Assembly (NCBI GenBank): GCA_001579985.1
Contig: LRSR01010401.1
Span: 1 to 64,000, forward strand
DNA from: Hypsibius dujardini
Lineage: Eukaryota; Tardigrada; Eutardigrada; Parachela; Hypsibiidae
Reading direction: 5' to 3'
DNA length: 64,000 nt
The translations under genes and the position numbers were made by a program. Numbering within the stretch: position 1 is the stretch's first letter; every line of letters starts with the position of its first letter. The notes under the pieces were generated by a model. That model made no database searches, had not been told where the DNA came from, and was given only the letters and a program-made list of their open reading frames with translations. Positions 45,641-57,249 of the stretch are shown piece after piece.

Positions 45641-45882
45641 TATGAGGTGAAGTCAGCAAATCGACTCACCCTCGAAATTGCCATTAAATCGGCTCACTCA
45701 TGGATTTCCCATTGATGGCAGGTGCTTCTGCTTGACATACAAAGGTGCTGTACTATACTAGGATATGATATAGAAAATCAAGCAAATCAAGCTCTCGCTA
45801 TAATGCTATCAAAGATAAACCATGATTGAGCCGAATTAATGAGGATCTTTAGGGTGAGCCGATTTGCTGACTTCACCTCATA
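45641..45882. repeat. Foldback repeat B upstream of CAHS
   Basis: Termini TATGAGGTGAAGTCAGCAAA and its exact reverse complement lie at 45641 and 45882. The arms remain recognisably paired for about 65-70 bp each (through CGGCTCA-TCATGG) around a loop of about 100 bp. No open frame. It looks like a MITE or foldback transposon. Confidence 0.9.
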
Positions 45883-46113
45883 CTAGTAATTCACCTCACT
45901 GACCAAGTGAATGTCACTGATAAACCAATCAATGAAGGACGCCAAGTCGCCATGTATGTTGATCAAGTTGTACTTGGTTATTCGATTTAATCCTGTACTG
46001 CCAGTTTCAGTTCAGGTCAACAACAAACATTATTTTTTTTGACGATTTTTAAACTTTTCAAGGGGTGATAAACAAATCACCAAAATCATCACTCAAACAG
46101 CGTTGGACGTACC

Positions 46114-46420
46114 ACTTGTACTTGTACAGTAATATACCTTTGGCCAGAAAAATCGGGATGCTCGATTTGTCAAGAGGCAATTTGTTACCACAAAGCTGTA
46201 GACTCCTTTGATTTGAGGCGAAAATATTTGGCCACGAGACCACACGTCCAATCTGTGTTGCGCAAATGTGCAGTACAATCTTGTGACCAACTATTTCCGC
46301 CTCAAGTCAAAGCACTTTTTGTATTGCCTGCAGCCTTGTGGTAACAAATTGCCTTTTGACAAATCGAGCGCCCCAATTTTTCTGTCCAAAGGTGTATTAC
46401 GAGTACATAACAGTACACTC
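46114..46420. repeat. Foldback repeat C upstream of CAHS
   Basis: The arms are about 120 bp each, roughly 85 percent complementary (shared blocks CTCGATTTGTCAA, GGCAATTTGTTACCACAA and TTGAGGCG), with a loop of about 40 bp. It ends about 190 bp before the CAHS TATA box. Confidence 0.9.
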
Positions 46421-46610
46421 TGCCGAATACGGACTTTGACGCACGGTCCATTGGGTCGTCCATCTCGAACTTCGTCCGGACAACTGCCACCCGAAATTAC
46501 CCGAGCTTTCACACACACAAAACGAATGCCGACTGGGGAGTTTCCCCAACGGGGAAATTTCACAACCCCAGTGGTCACTCAGCTTAAAGTGATGGCTGGC
46601 GGTCGGACCA

Positions 46611-46617
46611 TATAAAA
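46611..46617 (+). promoter_or_regulatory. TATA box of the CAHS gene
   Basis: TATAAAA stands 135 bp upstream of the ATG, so the 5' UTR would be about 105 bp. A clear TATA box contrasts with the housekeeping promoters in the window and suits a strongly expressed or inducible gene. Inducibility is inference. Confidence 0.65.
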
Positions 46618-46751
46618 GCTACGAAAGAAACCACCTCAAGTTTCATCACACAGTTTTCGTATTTCGAGATTCCACCCTACTACATACATCAGTACTTATA
46701 ATTCTTTTTGACTAAACTGTCCCAAAAAAGTCTAGCTTCCGACTACCAACA

Positions 46752-47685
46752 ATGTCTAACTACCAGCAAGAATCCAGCTATCAGTACAGCGACCGGAGCA
46801 ACAGTGGTCAACAGCAAGAGCAACAGGAGAAGAAGGAGGTCGAACACTCCAGGTAAGCGCGATTTCGAGACGAACTCTTGTCCTGTGAAAGACACACTCA
46901 GACAAAAAATAGCTCATCCGGCACACAGGCCTAAGTCTTTGATACAATTTTTAAAGCCGCCAATTGTGTCATTACATCTTCTTTTTTTGTATGCAGCTAT
47001 ACCCACACCGACGTCAAAGTGAACATGCCCAACTTAATCGCACCTTTCATCAGCTCTTCCGCGGGTTTGGCTCAAGAACTGGTCGGGGAAGGTTTCCAGG
47101 CGTCCGTCTCTCGCATCACCGGCGCATCCGGGGAGCTCACCGTCATCGACACCGAGGCCGAAACCGAGGAGGCACGTCGGGACCTGGAAGCCAAGGCCCG
47201 CGAGCAGGAGCTCCTGTCGCGACAGTTTGAGAAGGAGCTAGAGCGAAAGACCGAAGCGTATCGCAAGCAGCAAGAAGTTGAGACCGAGAAGATCCGGAAG
47301 GAACTTGAGAAGCAACATCTGCGGGATGTCGAGTTCCGCAAGGAGTTGATGGAGCAGACCATCGAGAATCAGAAGCGTCAGATCGACCTGGAGGCACGCT
47401 ATGCCAAGAAGGAGCTTGAGCGGGAACGGAACAAGGTCAAGCGTGTGCTGGAACGCTCCAAATTCCACACCGATATCCAGGTACAGGATCATTTGCTTAG
47501 CTCTTTAGTTTGTAAATTAATATTCTTGCGAAATTAGCGTAGTTGCCGATCGGTCACTTCCATTTTTGACGGTTCTGTCCTTTCGCTCTTTGTAGGTCAA
47601 CATGGAAGCCGCTGCGGGTTCAACTCATTCCGGATCATCCAGCGTTGCCGTGTCGGAGTCGGAAAAGTTCCAGACCAACAACTGA
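46752..47685 (+). CDS. CAHS: CAHS protein (cytosolic abundant heat soluble), tardigrade anhydrobiosis
   Basis: Intrinsically disordered cytosolic protein of the tardigrade-specific CAHS family. Known members form helical fibres and gels on drying or osmotic stress and protect enzymes. Three exons (46752-46852, 46997-47480, 47596-47685) join in phase to 224 codons, the usual family length. The N-terminus is Gln/Ser/Tyr-rich and disordered ([16 protein letters not shown]). A short conserved block follows ([17 protein letters not shown]), then a long charged coiled-coil-prone helix, residues about 95-195, with the conserved repeats [19 protein letters not shown] and [18 protein letters not shown]. 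The Gly/Ser-rich tail ends SEKFQTNN. There are no cysteines and no hydrophobic core, as expected. Upstream are a TATA box and a cluster of foldback repeats; downstream lies a decayed paralogue with the same intron positions. I recall near-identity to the H. exemplaris CAHS 94063/CAHS8 group but could not check it. Confidence 0.96.
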
Positions 47686-48736
47686 GTCCTTCCCGTTGCC
47701 CGAACTCGCAATTTTATTTCGCTTGTGTTGAGTTAACGTTCATCATATTAATACTAATATTTACTCCCATATTTTGCTTACTAGTGCCAGCTGCTAGGCT
47801 ACTAACGGTGGCGTAAAGAAACGATGATAATAATTTTCATTTGAAGTCTCTCTGAGAGTTTCCTGTTTTTTACTAATTCTAATTGTCTATAACTGTTGAA
47901 ATGAGGCGTTGCATGTGCAGGGCGTAAAAGTGACTGCGAATTCGGTCTTGCACTGTATGTGTGTGTATTGTAGACCCTTACTGACGGGAAACTGTTCATA
48001 GTATCTTTTCTAAAGTCGCAAAGAAAACAATTTGGCGTCGTGATTTGCCGTACGAATTGGCCGTGTTCCTTAAAGATTAACGACCACCACTGGCATTCAT
48101 TCCTATTGTGTTTAACCCATACGCGTATAATGTCTTTCGTTGTTGAAGTCATTAGACAGACACCAGTCATTGAGTATTAGAACGTAATGTCCAATTGCGA
48201 GGGAATGTAGCAGCGGGACTTCTTATTAGCATTCACGTGCCTTTACCCTCAATCCATGAAAATATCATTTCGGTTGTGAGAAATTCTTCTGTCCACCATA
48301 ATTATGGTACCAGAACTATGCAGGCGGGGTGCATGTTTTAGAAAGGCATTGCAATATTTCCCTCAAAAGGGGGCAGTATACGTGTAGCGCCTGTATATGT
48401 ATGTACTTTGTATGTGTGTACCCTGTACCGACGACAACAAACAAATTCTGTTTGTGTGAACTTTTGGCCGACTGCTAAGCAGACACTGTTTGTCGTTCTA
48501 GATGCACCGGCACGCCAGTGTTAGTTGCCCTTAGGAAAGCCGCAGTTCCTTGGACATCTACCCGCACAACCTGCAAATTACGCACACGGCTTTTCCCGAT
48601 TTTCGATCAAGAGACAATTATTACTTTGAAAGCTCAGTCCGGCAATTGGCTGACACCAAAGTTAACAGTTACCTTTTCCTTGTATTTTCCGCTGTTTCAT
48701 CATTCTCTCAATGCAACTTAACTCAAAATCTCTAAA
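47686..48736. other. Interval between the two CAHS genes
   Basis: 3' flank of the intact CAHS and 5' flank of the second copy. No TATA box as clear as that of the first gene stands upstream of 48737. No other gene was recognised. Confidence 0.5.
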
Positions 48737-49675
48737 ATGTCTAGCTCGACATCCTACAGTAAAGAAGAAACCCGGGAGGTCCCCCGCAATCAGCAGGTCC
48801 TTCCCCCGCCGTCAGACCTTCAACAATCCCCACGTGGTCAGTATAGCCCGAAGCGAGCAGAAGTAGTCAACACTCGCTTTATCCGCAGACACTAGCTTTC
48901 CCCGCAACGAAGTCAAAGCTCCCCACCGGGGCCAACCATGTTAATCACGCCTAACCTCGCTGAGAACCTGGTCGGAGACAGTCAGACCGCATCCTTCGCT
49001 CGCATTATCAGTACCTCAAACGATGTTACCATCCCCGACCTGTCGTATCAGGCCTGTCTGGATGAGGAAAAGAAACGCAAAGAGCTGGCTGAGCTGCAGA
49101 TGACGAATGCCTACAAGACGGAGGCACAGACGGACCAGTATCGCAAGGAAATGAAGGAGACGGTGGAGAGGATTCGCCGGGAGCTGGAACAACAGCACGC
49201 GAAGGACATTGAGTTTCGCAAGAATTCATTTTAACAGGCGGTGGACACGCAGAAGAAGCAGATTGACGTGGAAGCGAAGTTCGCGCAGAAGGAGCTGGAT
49301 CGGGAGGGGAGAATTGCGGAGAGTGCTCTGGACCAGAGCCGACTGCAGACGATCGCCGAAGTAATGAATTATATAAATTAAAACCATCTTCGTCTCAGGC
49401 GGGCTCAAAATAACGGGCTGTTGTGTGGTAGCATTTTTCGTATTTAGTGCTACTGCACATGTGTAGAGTACTACAATTCCAGCTGTGTCAGGCAAAGAAC
49501 ATTTTTCGAATATTTCTAGGTGAGCCTGGAGAGAGTCACCACGAAGGCGATCAGCAGTGGTACGATCGTGTCGGAGAAGGTGACAGTAAGCTTAAACAAT
49601 GAACCGGAATCTGAAAAATTTCTCCAGACAAAACTGAAGAAATGGCTGCTTGGATCCGCCCCGAATAAAGATTGA
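48737..49675 (+). pseudogene. CAHS paralogue, probably pseudogene
   Basis: Tandem copy of the CAHS gene in the same orientation, about 1 kb downstream. The gene plan is kept: exon 1 48737-48836 (MSSSTSYSKEETREVP), a 52-bp intron, an exon 48889-49360 and a last exon 49520-49675 (from VSLERVTTKAISSG), with intron positions matching the intact gene. Two defects are seen. The frame reached from exon 1 (NEVKAP) runs into TAA around the ATG at 48938, while the rest of the CAHS sequence (LITPNLAENLVGDSQTASFA) is in another frame. An in-frame TAA at 49232-49234 also cuts the conserved helix after EFRKNSF, although homology continues in the same frame beyond it (KKQIDVEAKFAQKELDREG). Retained introns exclude a retrocopy. 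Translation from 48938 would give a 98-residue truncated protein, so residual function cannot be ruled out. Confidence 0.8.
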
Positions 49676-50022
49676 AAGTCACGCACCCAGGCCATCCGTT
49701 TTCCATAATTAGCTGTGAAATCATTATCAACCTTGTTGCAATCGCAATATTTTCTGATTTCTGTACAGTTATTACTTTCAGTGTACAGTTATTACTTTCA
49801 GTTGAAGCGAACAGAGGATCAAATTCCATACATGACTGAAACATCATAATAATTAGAAGGGAAAATAAGTCAAAAGAAGCAGAAGTTCGAAAGCGAGCAA
49901 CTTCAACACACTTGAAGCGAGAATAACCCCAAACGTCCCGCTAAAAAACGATAGCAACCCAAGATACGACACCAACAAAGTTACAGAAAGTTACACTGCG
50001 CAATGGACTCGTTTAGCCGTGA
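49676..50022. other. Convergent interval CAHS copy/CTR9
   Basis: About 350 bp with a short direct duplication (GTACAGTTATTACTTTCA, twice at about 49764-49801). It holds the 3' ends of the two converging genes. Confidence 0.6.
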
Positions 50023-53000
50023 CTAAAAATCCGAATCCGAATCATTCAAGCTTAACTTGGACTTTTTAGCAGGCTTAATATCCTCTTCATCATCCGGATG
50101 ATCCGGTTCCGCCGACTGTCGTTGCGCATCAGTATCCTTCATATCATCGTCCTCGTCGTCCGACACCACCTTCTTGGCCTTTTTCTCTACTGGCTTTCTG
50201 TCCGCATCCGCATCCTCATCATCCGATGAACCAGCCAAAGCCTTCCTCCTCGTAACTTTTCCACCCGCCTTGGACGGTGACTTGTTCTTTTTCACACCAT
50301 CGTCATCATCATCAGAAGAGGATGCCAATGCTTTCTTCGCCTCGTTACGCTTCTCACCGGCATCACTTTCATCCCCTCCAGAAGCCGCAGTTTTCTTATC
50401 GTCACCTCCTTCAGCATCGGAGTCGGAACTGGACGACGAGGAATCCGAGTCGGAAATGAAAGCAGCCGACTTGAGCTTACGGCCCTTTCGGTCGTACTCC
50501 GGCTCCTTTGTTCGCCGAGCAGGCCGCGGGGAATCACCTTCCGGTTCGTCGTTCTCCTCCCCACTTGACAGTGGTGGAAGACCCTGCTCGAGTCGATCTT
50601 CCCGACGCTTTCGGCGGGCTGCTTTAATTCGTCTGCGCTCACCGCCCTCTCCACGGTGTCTCTTCGGTGCACCACCCTCTCCACCGGGGCCGGGTATGAC
50701 GTTGCCCTGGTCGTCGATGAACTCGTCCGGAAGCCCCGCCTCCTTTCGGGTCCGTTTTCGTTGGACAGGCCGGTTGCCTTCCTCCGCATGTTCGCGGATG
50801 ATCTTCTCTTTGACTTCGTTGGTCTTCATCAGTACCTCTTGTCGCTTCCTGAGGAGCTCTTCCTGCTGTTTGCGTTTGGCTTCCTCCGCCTGCATCTCTT
50901 CCTTCATGATGAGCTCCTGAAAACAGAGATGAGAAAGTGCAGTAGAAGTAAAACCACCAGCACACCAGAAACAGAACAGACAACTAATCGAAACGGAGGA
51001 AAATTCGAACTAAATGCAAGGTCGACAAAAGCAAGATAGGCATATTTATCCATCGATGTAGATGCAAATGGTCTGCATTGCATGCAGAACATTTTAGATT
51101 TTAAATAAGAATAATAAAACCAAGTGACATTTTGCCGCACACAACTATTATTATCACCCCAAATTCTGAATAATAGAACACAGGAAGACGATCACGTAGC
51201 ACAGTAAGCGGAACAGGCAGGCAGACAGAAAGACGCATGTAGCGTATGAGTAGCAGACGCAGTCATACAGACACTTAAAAGTAGACAGGCAGACAGGCAG
51301 ATATCGTCCTCAATTCGTGTGTCAAGCTGAGAACAAACATCAACCATAAGAATAACCTACCTGATAAGCCCGTCGCGCCTCCTCATTGACTTGCCGCTTT
51401 GCCTGAACCTTCTCGTCGTTGTCACGCGCATCATTCAGCTTGCTGGCACTGATCAGAATCAAATCGGCGCACTTTTTCTTCTCCCGATCGGCTCGGACCA
51501 TATCGACGACAGCTTTATCGCCCTCCGTGCTCAAGAAGTCAAAAATCTTCTGCGCCACCTTGAGGTCTTCCACGGCACCCTGCACTTCGGCGTAGGTGGG
51601 AATGGTGGCGTTTCGCGCATCGCCGAACGTCAACAGAGCCATCCGTTTCATCACGACGGCCAGATTGTAGCGCAGCGCTTGATTTTGCGGTGCCAATCTG
51701 CGAGCCAGCTGCAGCGTCTTCCGAGCATCTTTGAGATCGCCGTGGAAGTACTGTGCCCGGGCCAGATAGAGGAAAATGGTGGGATCGAGGGAGGCCTCCT
51801 TGAATCGCTTCAAGGCGTTCTCGTACATCTTGATACCGGCAACGTACTGCCGCTGATCACAGTACGAGTGGCCGATGTTGAGCCAGAGATCGAGGATGTC
51901 GGCCGTGGACTCGCGGACGACGGAGAACATTTCTTTTGCTTCTTCCAACTGGCCTACAAGAATGACAAAGTTTCTTAGATGAAAATAGGGCAAAGGGAGT
52001 AATCGAGCAACATAACAACGTCTGAGTAACAATCGATCCAGAGCCCATATAAACGTCTAGAGCCCATATAACCGTCTAGATTAGGCGATTAAAATTTTAA
52101 AAAATGCAATTTTAATTCAAATACATCGGCAAATTTTACTTAATAAATATCCCAATATTTCACATAAATCGTGGGGGCATGTAAACCCATAAAAACACAT
52201 GCACGCTAAAAAATATCGATTTATAATCTTAAGATAAAAAATAAAAAATTTAAATAAACATGGTTTTTCACATTTGACTGCTTTTTATCTTTGAAATATA
52301 TATTTAAATATATATTTAAAAAACAATTACGCACAACAATGAGTTTACAGACAGGCCATATTAACTTGCCTGTCTTGGCCAGGACTGCACCCATTCCATT
52401 TACTGCATAGACGTTGGTTGGATCCAATTTCAACACCTGCTTGTAGAGCATGAAGGCCCGCTCGGCGTGTCGCTTCTTCTTTTCCACATCGGGGATATTC
52501 TGATACAACGTCTCCAGCCAGATGTTGCCCAAACTCAGCAAGGCATAGGTGTCCGTTTTTGTCGTCGGGTTGTCCAGCACTTTCTCGTACTTCTTCTGGG
52601 CCGGTCCATACTCTCCCTTGGCCATGTGAAGGTTGCCCAACAGAAGGTGACTGTCCGGGTGATCGGCGTTGGCGTGAGCGGCCTCCTTGAACCAGTCACT
52701 CGCTTTCAAGATATTGCCCTTATCGCGAGCGATACAGCCGTACCTGAAGACCACAAAAACAGGCGATCGACGCTTGTCCCGTGCTTTATCTATGTGTTAG
52801 GATTAGGATATTCATTTAAAATAACATCCTAATGTGGAAGTACGGCATTCTCGTTTAAATAATGTATTTATTTTAAATTCACGTTCTTTAACTGAAATAT
52901 GTTTGTTGAAACGCTCTTTAATTTTTAGTACACCACACTCATCGTACCGGAGATAACAGTCCAGATATTTCGGCTGGTCTCCCTCCGCTATATTACGGTA

Positions 53001-56000
53001 GCAATTTTCGGCTTCCTCTGTGTCACGAAGTTCCTCCAGTATCCGGCCATGGTTGTACATCATGGTGGTGAGGATGGCCTTGTAGTGAACAGGGTTCATC
53101 GGGAGGGATGCGGTAGCGCGACTACGGGCCAAGTCCAGGAATTCACGGCTTCGCTCAATCTGTCCTAACTTGAAGTACAGACAGCTGATGTTATTCAGGA
53201 TTTCTGGCGGAGTTTCATTGCGATCTTCGTTCTGGTCACTGAAGATCTGGATGACACGGAGGTAAGTGTTCAGAGCTGATACCTGGAAATTGAGAACGGG
53301 ACAATATATAACAGTAATGATAAAACGAATGACCGGGTGGTCAACCTGATGCCAAAAATAGGAATATGTAAACATATTAGGTAGGAGGCAGGTTGAGATA
53401 CGAGCAAACGCTCGCACTGCAAGCCAACAGCGACTAACTGGTCAGTCCAGAATGCGACTGGTCAGACATATAGGTCGACAGGCAGAGACATACTAGTACG
53501 TGGTTAGGTGGGACAAATACTAGTCAAGGGGCTAATCGTGGAGACATGTGGACGGACAAAGAGACAAAGATAGTAGGATAGTCAAGTCAACTAACGGGCG
53601 GACGGAGAAACAAACAGGCATCTAGACAGCTCACCGATGGAAAAAAATCCACACCGGCAAGCATACACACACAGAGAGAGGCGCGGCAGGTAAATCAGTA
53701 AAGAGAGTATCGACATACAGTGCGCATATCGATAGATAATAACGGCAGGTAGTGAGACAAACAAACAGCTTCATAACCGGCAGACAGACATGTCAAATAC
53801 CGGGTAGTCAAAGAGACAAACAGAGTCAAGATTGCACTCAAATGCATTCTAGAGAAGAGATCGAAATTCACTTACAGGATCAATGGATTCCTGCAGTTCC
53901 GCAAATTTTATGTGGGCATCCACATCATCCGGACACATTTCAGTCACCCTTTTCAAATAAGTTCTCGCCACCGATCGCTTGTCCTTCACATCCGCGGTCA
54001 GGTACAACAGTCCCAATATTTTGAGCGTTTCAACGTTGTTCGGACTTCCCGCCAAGACGGTCTCGAAACACGTGATGGCCAGAGGATATTCCCGCTTCTC
54101 AATGTGCATCTGTCCACGTCCAAACCAGGGAAGGAGATAGCTCGGCTTGGGGAATTGAACGGTCGCCTGATAGTAATACTGAAAGGCCTGCGCGTAATCT
54201 TCCTGGTAATGGTAGCTTCTTCCGACACTACAAGAGAAAAGACAGGTCAGTTACTACCCTTGCAAAACAAAATAATGGACACATGATTCGTGAACAGGGC
54301 AACAGAGGAAAGTGAACAAACAAACCTGTAGGCACTTTCAGCCTTCAAAATGTCGTTGAAAGAAGAGTGAATGGCCGCAGTGGCGAGTTTTAGTGCGACG
54401 TCAGGATCACGCCGGAAAAAGTAGTGGTCGGCAAGGATGTTGAGGTTGACGGGATTCACGCGTTTGGCCTCGACGTCGCGCTTGTGCATGTAGACAATGT
54501 GATGGAGCGCCTTCTCCAGAGACGAGCTCGTGCCTTCATTCCAGAGAATCAGTCCGAGTCCGATCCGGGCTTCAGAACAGTCCGGATCGAGCTGGATGGC
54601 CCGATTATAAGCCATCCGGGCCTTCTCCAGGTAGCCGAGTTTAAAGAGACAATGTCCAATCCCCACTCTGCAAACGAAACAAATAAAATAGTCAACGAAC
54701 ACAGGGCTGCGATCTCTTGCAGCATAAGACAATCAAAGGCAGATCGGCAAAATATGCGTCTCATTCCGACAGAGAACGAGATACCGGCAACGGATCACAG
54801 TATGACCGACCATTCCGACAGGCGGAACATAGAAACAGAACAAGCAGCGCCTACCATCCCCTTTGAACAGACAAGTAGAAAAAGACAGTGCCTCCCATTC
54901 CATCAGACGTGGAAACAGACAGAAAGGGATACAGAAAGGAACACCAGACAGACGGACGGCGGGGCAGACTAACGGGCAGACACACTGAGAAGTTCTACCA
55001 ACCTGATGTCAGCCGAGCATCCCGGATGATGCTGGAGGACCTTCTTGAAACACGTCAAGGCTTTCTTGTAATCCTTCTGTTGAAAGGCAACCATGCCGCG
55101 TCCTTGCAACGCCAAGGCGTCGTTCGGTGCACTCAGTAGGACATAGTCAAACTGCGTGGCCGCCCCTTTAATGTCGCCTTGGCTATGGTCCAGTAGGGTG
55201 AAAAATCCACGCACCAGCAGATGGTACCGGCTATACAAGAACAGCTTGTCTACTTGAACGAATAGCTCCTTAATTCTGTCACGCAGCTCTTTCCGCTCCT
55301 TTTCGGCTTTTTTCTCCATGAACTGGAGGGTATAGTAGTTGGCCAGGAGATCGAGACAAAAGGCGGCATCCTCACTGGTGTCGAGGTGTCCGTGGCTGAT
55401 TCGGTCCCGCGCCTCCTCAAAGATTGCCGCGCAGACGTCAGTGCGACCGCGGACGTGATAGTGTAGCGCGATCACGGTCCACACTTTTGTTGGAGCTTCC
55501 TCGTTCCGCAAAACATCAAGGATTTCGTCCTTGTCCGGAAGGTTGTCTAGGTCTAGGACAACCTGCAAAAACAGAGTCAAAAATAAAGTCAAATTCAAAG
55601 AGTAATTAACATTAATAACGCCAAAAATAAAACGGAATAAAAAAAAATCAAAATACAGGTCAGAACGATACGCTAAAACAATTCAACCATGATCAGTCAA
55701 TTTGTGTATCAATCAATCAACAATGCATGAGTTGTTGGGAGGGTAAACAAGACAGACTGTCGGGGGGGGGCCGAGGAGCATAAATCGGTTCTGCTTACTG
55801 TACGACAGACTCTACGGATACTGCTTGTTAATTCGGATTAGCCAAATAATCTATCTAGGCTGCGTTTATTGAATTTACGGCTCCGGTAAACACAACTCTA
55901 GACAGTCTACAATCATGCAATCAAGCAATCGATAACATACACCAAAACTGTTAAAATAAAATTATCATGCATGTGAGCGCTTGATTGGTTGTTCATGCGC

Positions 56001-56291
56001 GATAACCACTGCTAAAACATCGGTATTCTGTTGTTCTGATTTGAATCCCTCATCCTTTCGAAACCGTTTTCTCAAATTATGAAATTCTAAAATAACCAAC
56101 CAGAAGTCATAAACGCCATGTAATTTAATGAAAACACTGGACATTTTATCCCAGGTTAGTTATAAGTATAACTTTGGACTCACCCCTTCCGAACCCTGTT
56201 TCAGGGGAATCTCGAACTCTTTCTCCTGCCGAAAGTTCGTTCCCCAGTAATCCGGCGGCGGCTGGAGTTGAATATCTCCCGATATCGACAT
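50023..56291 (-). CDS. CTR9: RNA polymerase-associated protein CTR9 (PAF1 complex)
   Basis: TPR scaffold of the PAF1 elongation complex, needed for H2B ubiquitination and H3K4/K36 methylation during transcription. About eight exons: 56184-56291, 55003-55562, 54327-54667, about 53877-54230, 52952-53283, about 52370-52746, 51362-51956 and 50023-50917. The N-terminus (MSISGDIQLQPPPDYW..FEIPLKQG, then VVLDLDNLPDKDEILDVL) matches the CTR9 start. TPR repeats fill the middle: KALTCFKKVLQHHPGCSADI, GIGHCLFKLGYLEKARMAY, ASDWFKEAAHANADHPDS and LDLWLNIGHSYCDQRQYVAG. The C-terminus is a long Lys/Glu helix followed by a Ser/Asp/Glu-rich tail ending DSDSDF, as in other animals. The second exon joins the third across a phase-2 intron (ATC AG/A GTG). 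Introns hold degenerate GACA-type repeats. Confidence 0.95.
53440..53860. repeat. Degenerate GACA/CAGA-rich intron of CTR9
   Basis: About 400 bp of scattered GACA, CAGA and GGAC units without a clean core. It looks like an eroded version of the tetranucleotide tracts seen elsewhere in the window. Similar degenerate sequence lies at 51210-51305 and 54890-54985. Confidence 0.6.
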
Positions 56292-57249
56292 CCTCTACAA
56301 CCCGGTCGGGAAAGAAATTAACCGTGGCTGGCGAAGTCGGAATCAGAAGGGAATAAGGGCAGCAGGGACGAACAAGGCGCAACGATCAGACAATGGCCTA
56401 CTCCCCACGTTGTATTCCCCTGAAAAATGAAACGGAATACAAAATCTTCTCCGAGCAAGATCGCAAATACAATTATTGTACGAAGTGACCGAGCGATCTA
56501 ACGAAATAAAAACAGACTCCCATTCCGCAACCAAACCTCAACTTTACATTCCTGGTAGGACTCAATACATATCTATTTATTTCGATAGAGTCTCAAACCG
56601 TTTGACGGAATTCAAAGTACGATCAGGTTATGGCTGACGACTGCACGAATAAGCACGATGCGGGTAAAAGAAAACGGATCAAAGATTTCGGCGATTTTAA
56701 AATGAAAGTCGAAAAACAGGTCTCACCGATCTTCCGAGAGCTTCGATCGTTTTTCGGGACAGAATTCAAGGGCAATTGGATCATCTACACGAAAACATAA
56801 AAATGTGCTCATCGATAAATACTTTCGTACAAGTGTTGTGAGTGACTAGAAACTAAAAGAAACGACTACAAAAATGGACGAATCTTGCTTACTAGACACT
56901 GTATTTAGTCAGTTGATTGATGAATTTGATCTGCAGTATTTCGAACGCGATCAGTGAGTTTGAACAGACGAACTAACCAGTCGAACGCTGGCAAACTCAC
57001 GCCGGCGTGTCAAAACGGCAGAACGGCGAAGCAAGCAAATTTTGTTTTCGTTCCTTGCATGAAGAAATAGAAATCACTACACTGAATTGTCACGCTACAC
57101 ACAGAAGAAACCTTTTTCAACTTAACCCAACCAATTCTTCCACAACAAAGCTTTTTCGGGATTTTTTCCACATCACAAGTGCGTGCGATTTTGTTTGCGT
57201 TCGTTCCTTATTAGTACTAGTTATTACTCTGACATATTCATTCCTTCCA
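56292..57249. promoter_or_regulatory. Divergent interval CTR9/POLE4
   Basis: Both start codons point outward, so the interval of 958 bp should hold both promoters and 5' UTRs. It also contains two small plus-strand open frames: 56630-56800 (56 codons, listed separately) and about 56874-56957 (27 codons, starting MDESCLLDTVF). Confidence 0.6.
56630..56800 (+). CDS. Small ORF of 56 codons, function unknown
   Basis: An open frame from ATG to TAA between the divergent CTR9 and POLE4 genes. The product would be basic and charged, starting MADDCTNKHDAGKRKRIK, with an aromatic-rich end (FRELRSFFG, NWIIYT). I recognise no family. It could be a micropeptide, an upstream ORF of POLE4 or chance. No splice or Kozak evidence decides it. 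Confidence 0.25.
   Translation: MADDCTNKHDAGKRKRIKDFGDFKMKVEKQVSPIFRELRSFFGTEFKGNWIIYTKT

Larger units (their letters stand above)
45182..46610. promoter_or_regulatory. Divergent interval GLCE/CAHS, rich in foldback repeats
   Basis: The GLCE and CAHS start codons point away from each other across 1570 bp, so both promoters are here. More than half of it is occupied by three unrelated inverted repeats (45346-45500, 45641-45882 and 46114-46420, listed separately). The CAHS TATA box follows at 46611. Confidence 0.7.

Noticed and set aside
50174-50920. 248-codon plus-strand Ser/Leu-rich open frame
   Set aside because: It is antisense to the acidic and basic tail of CTR9; its Ser/Phe/Pro composition comes from the complementary GAA/GAC/AAG codons.
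57007-57249. Upstream Met extending POLE4 by about 80 residues
   Set aside because: The extension is rich in Phe, His and Thr, unlike other POLE4 or CHRAC1 N-termini, while the sequence from 57250 starts an acidic low-complexity tail typical of the family.
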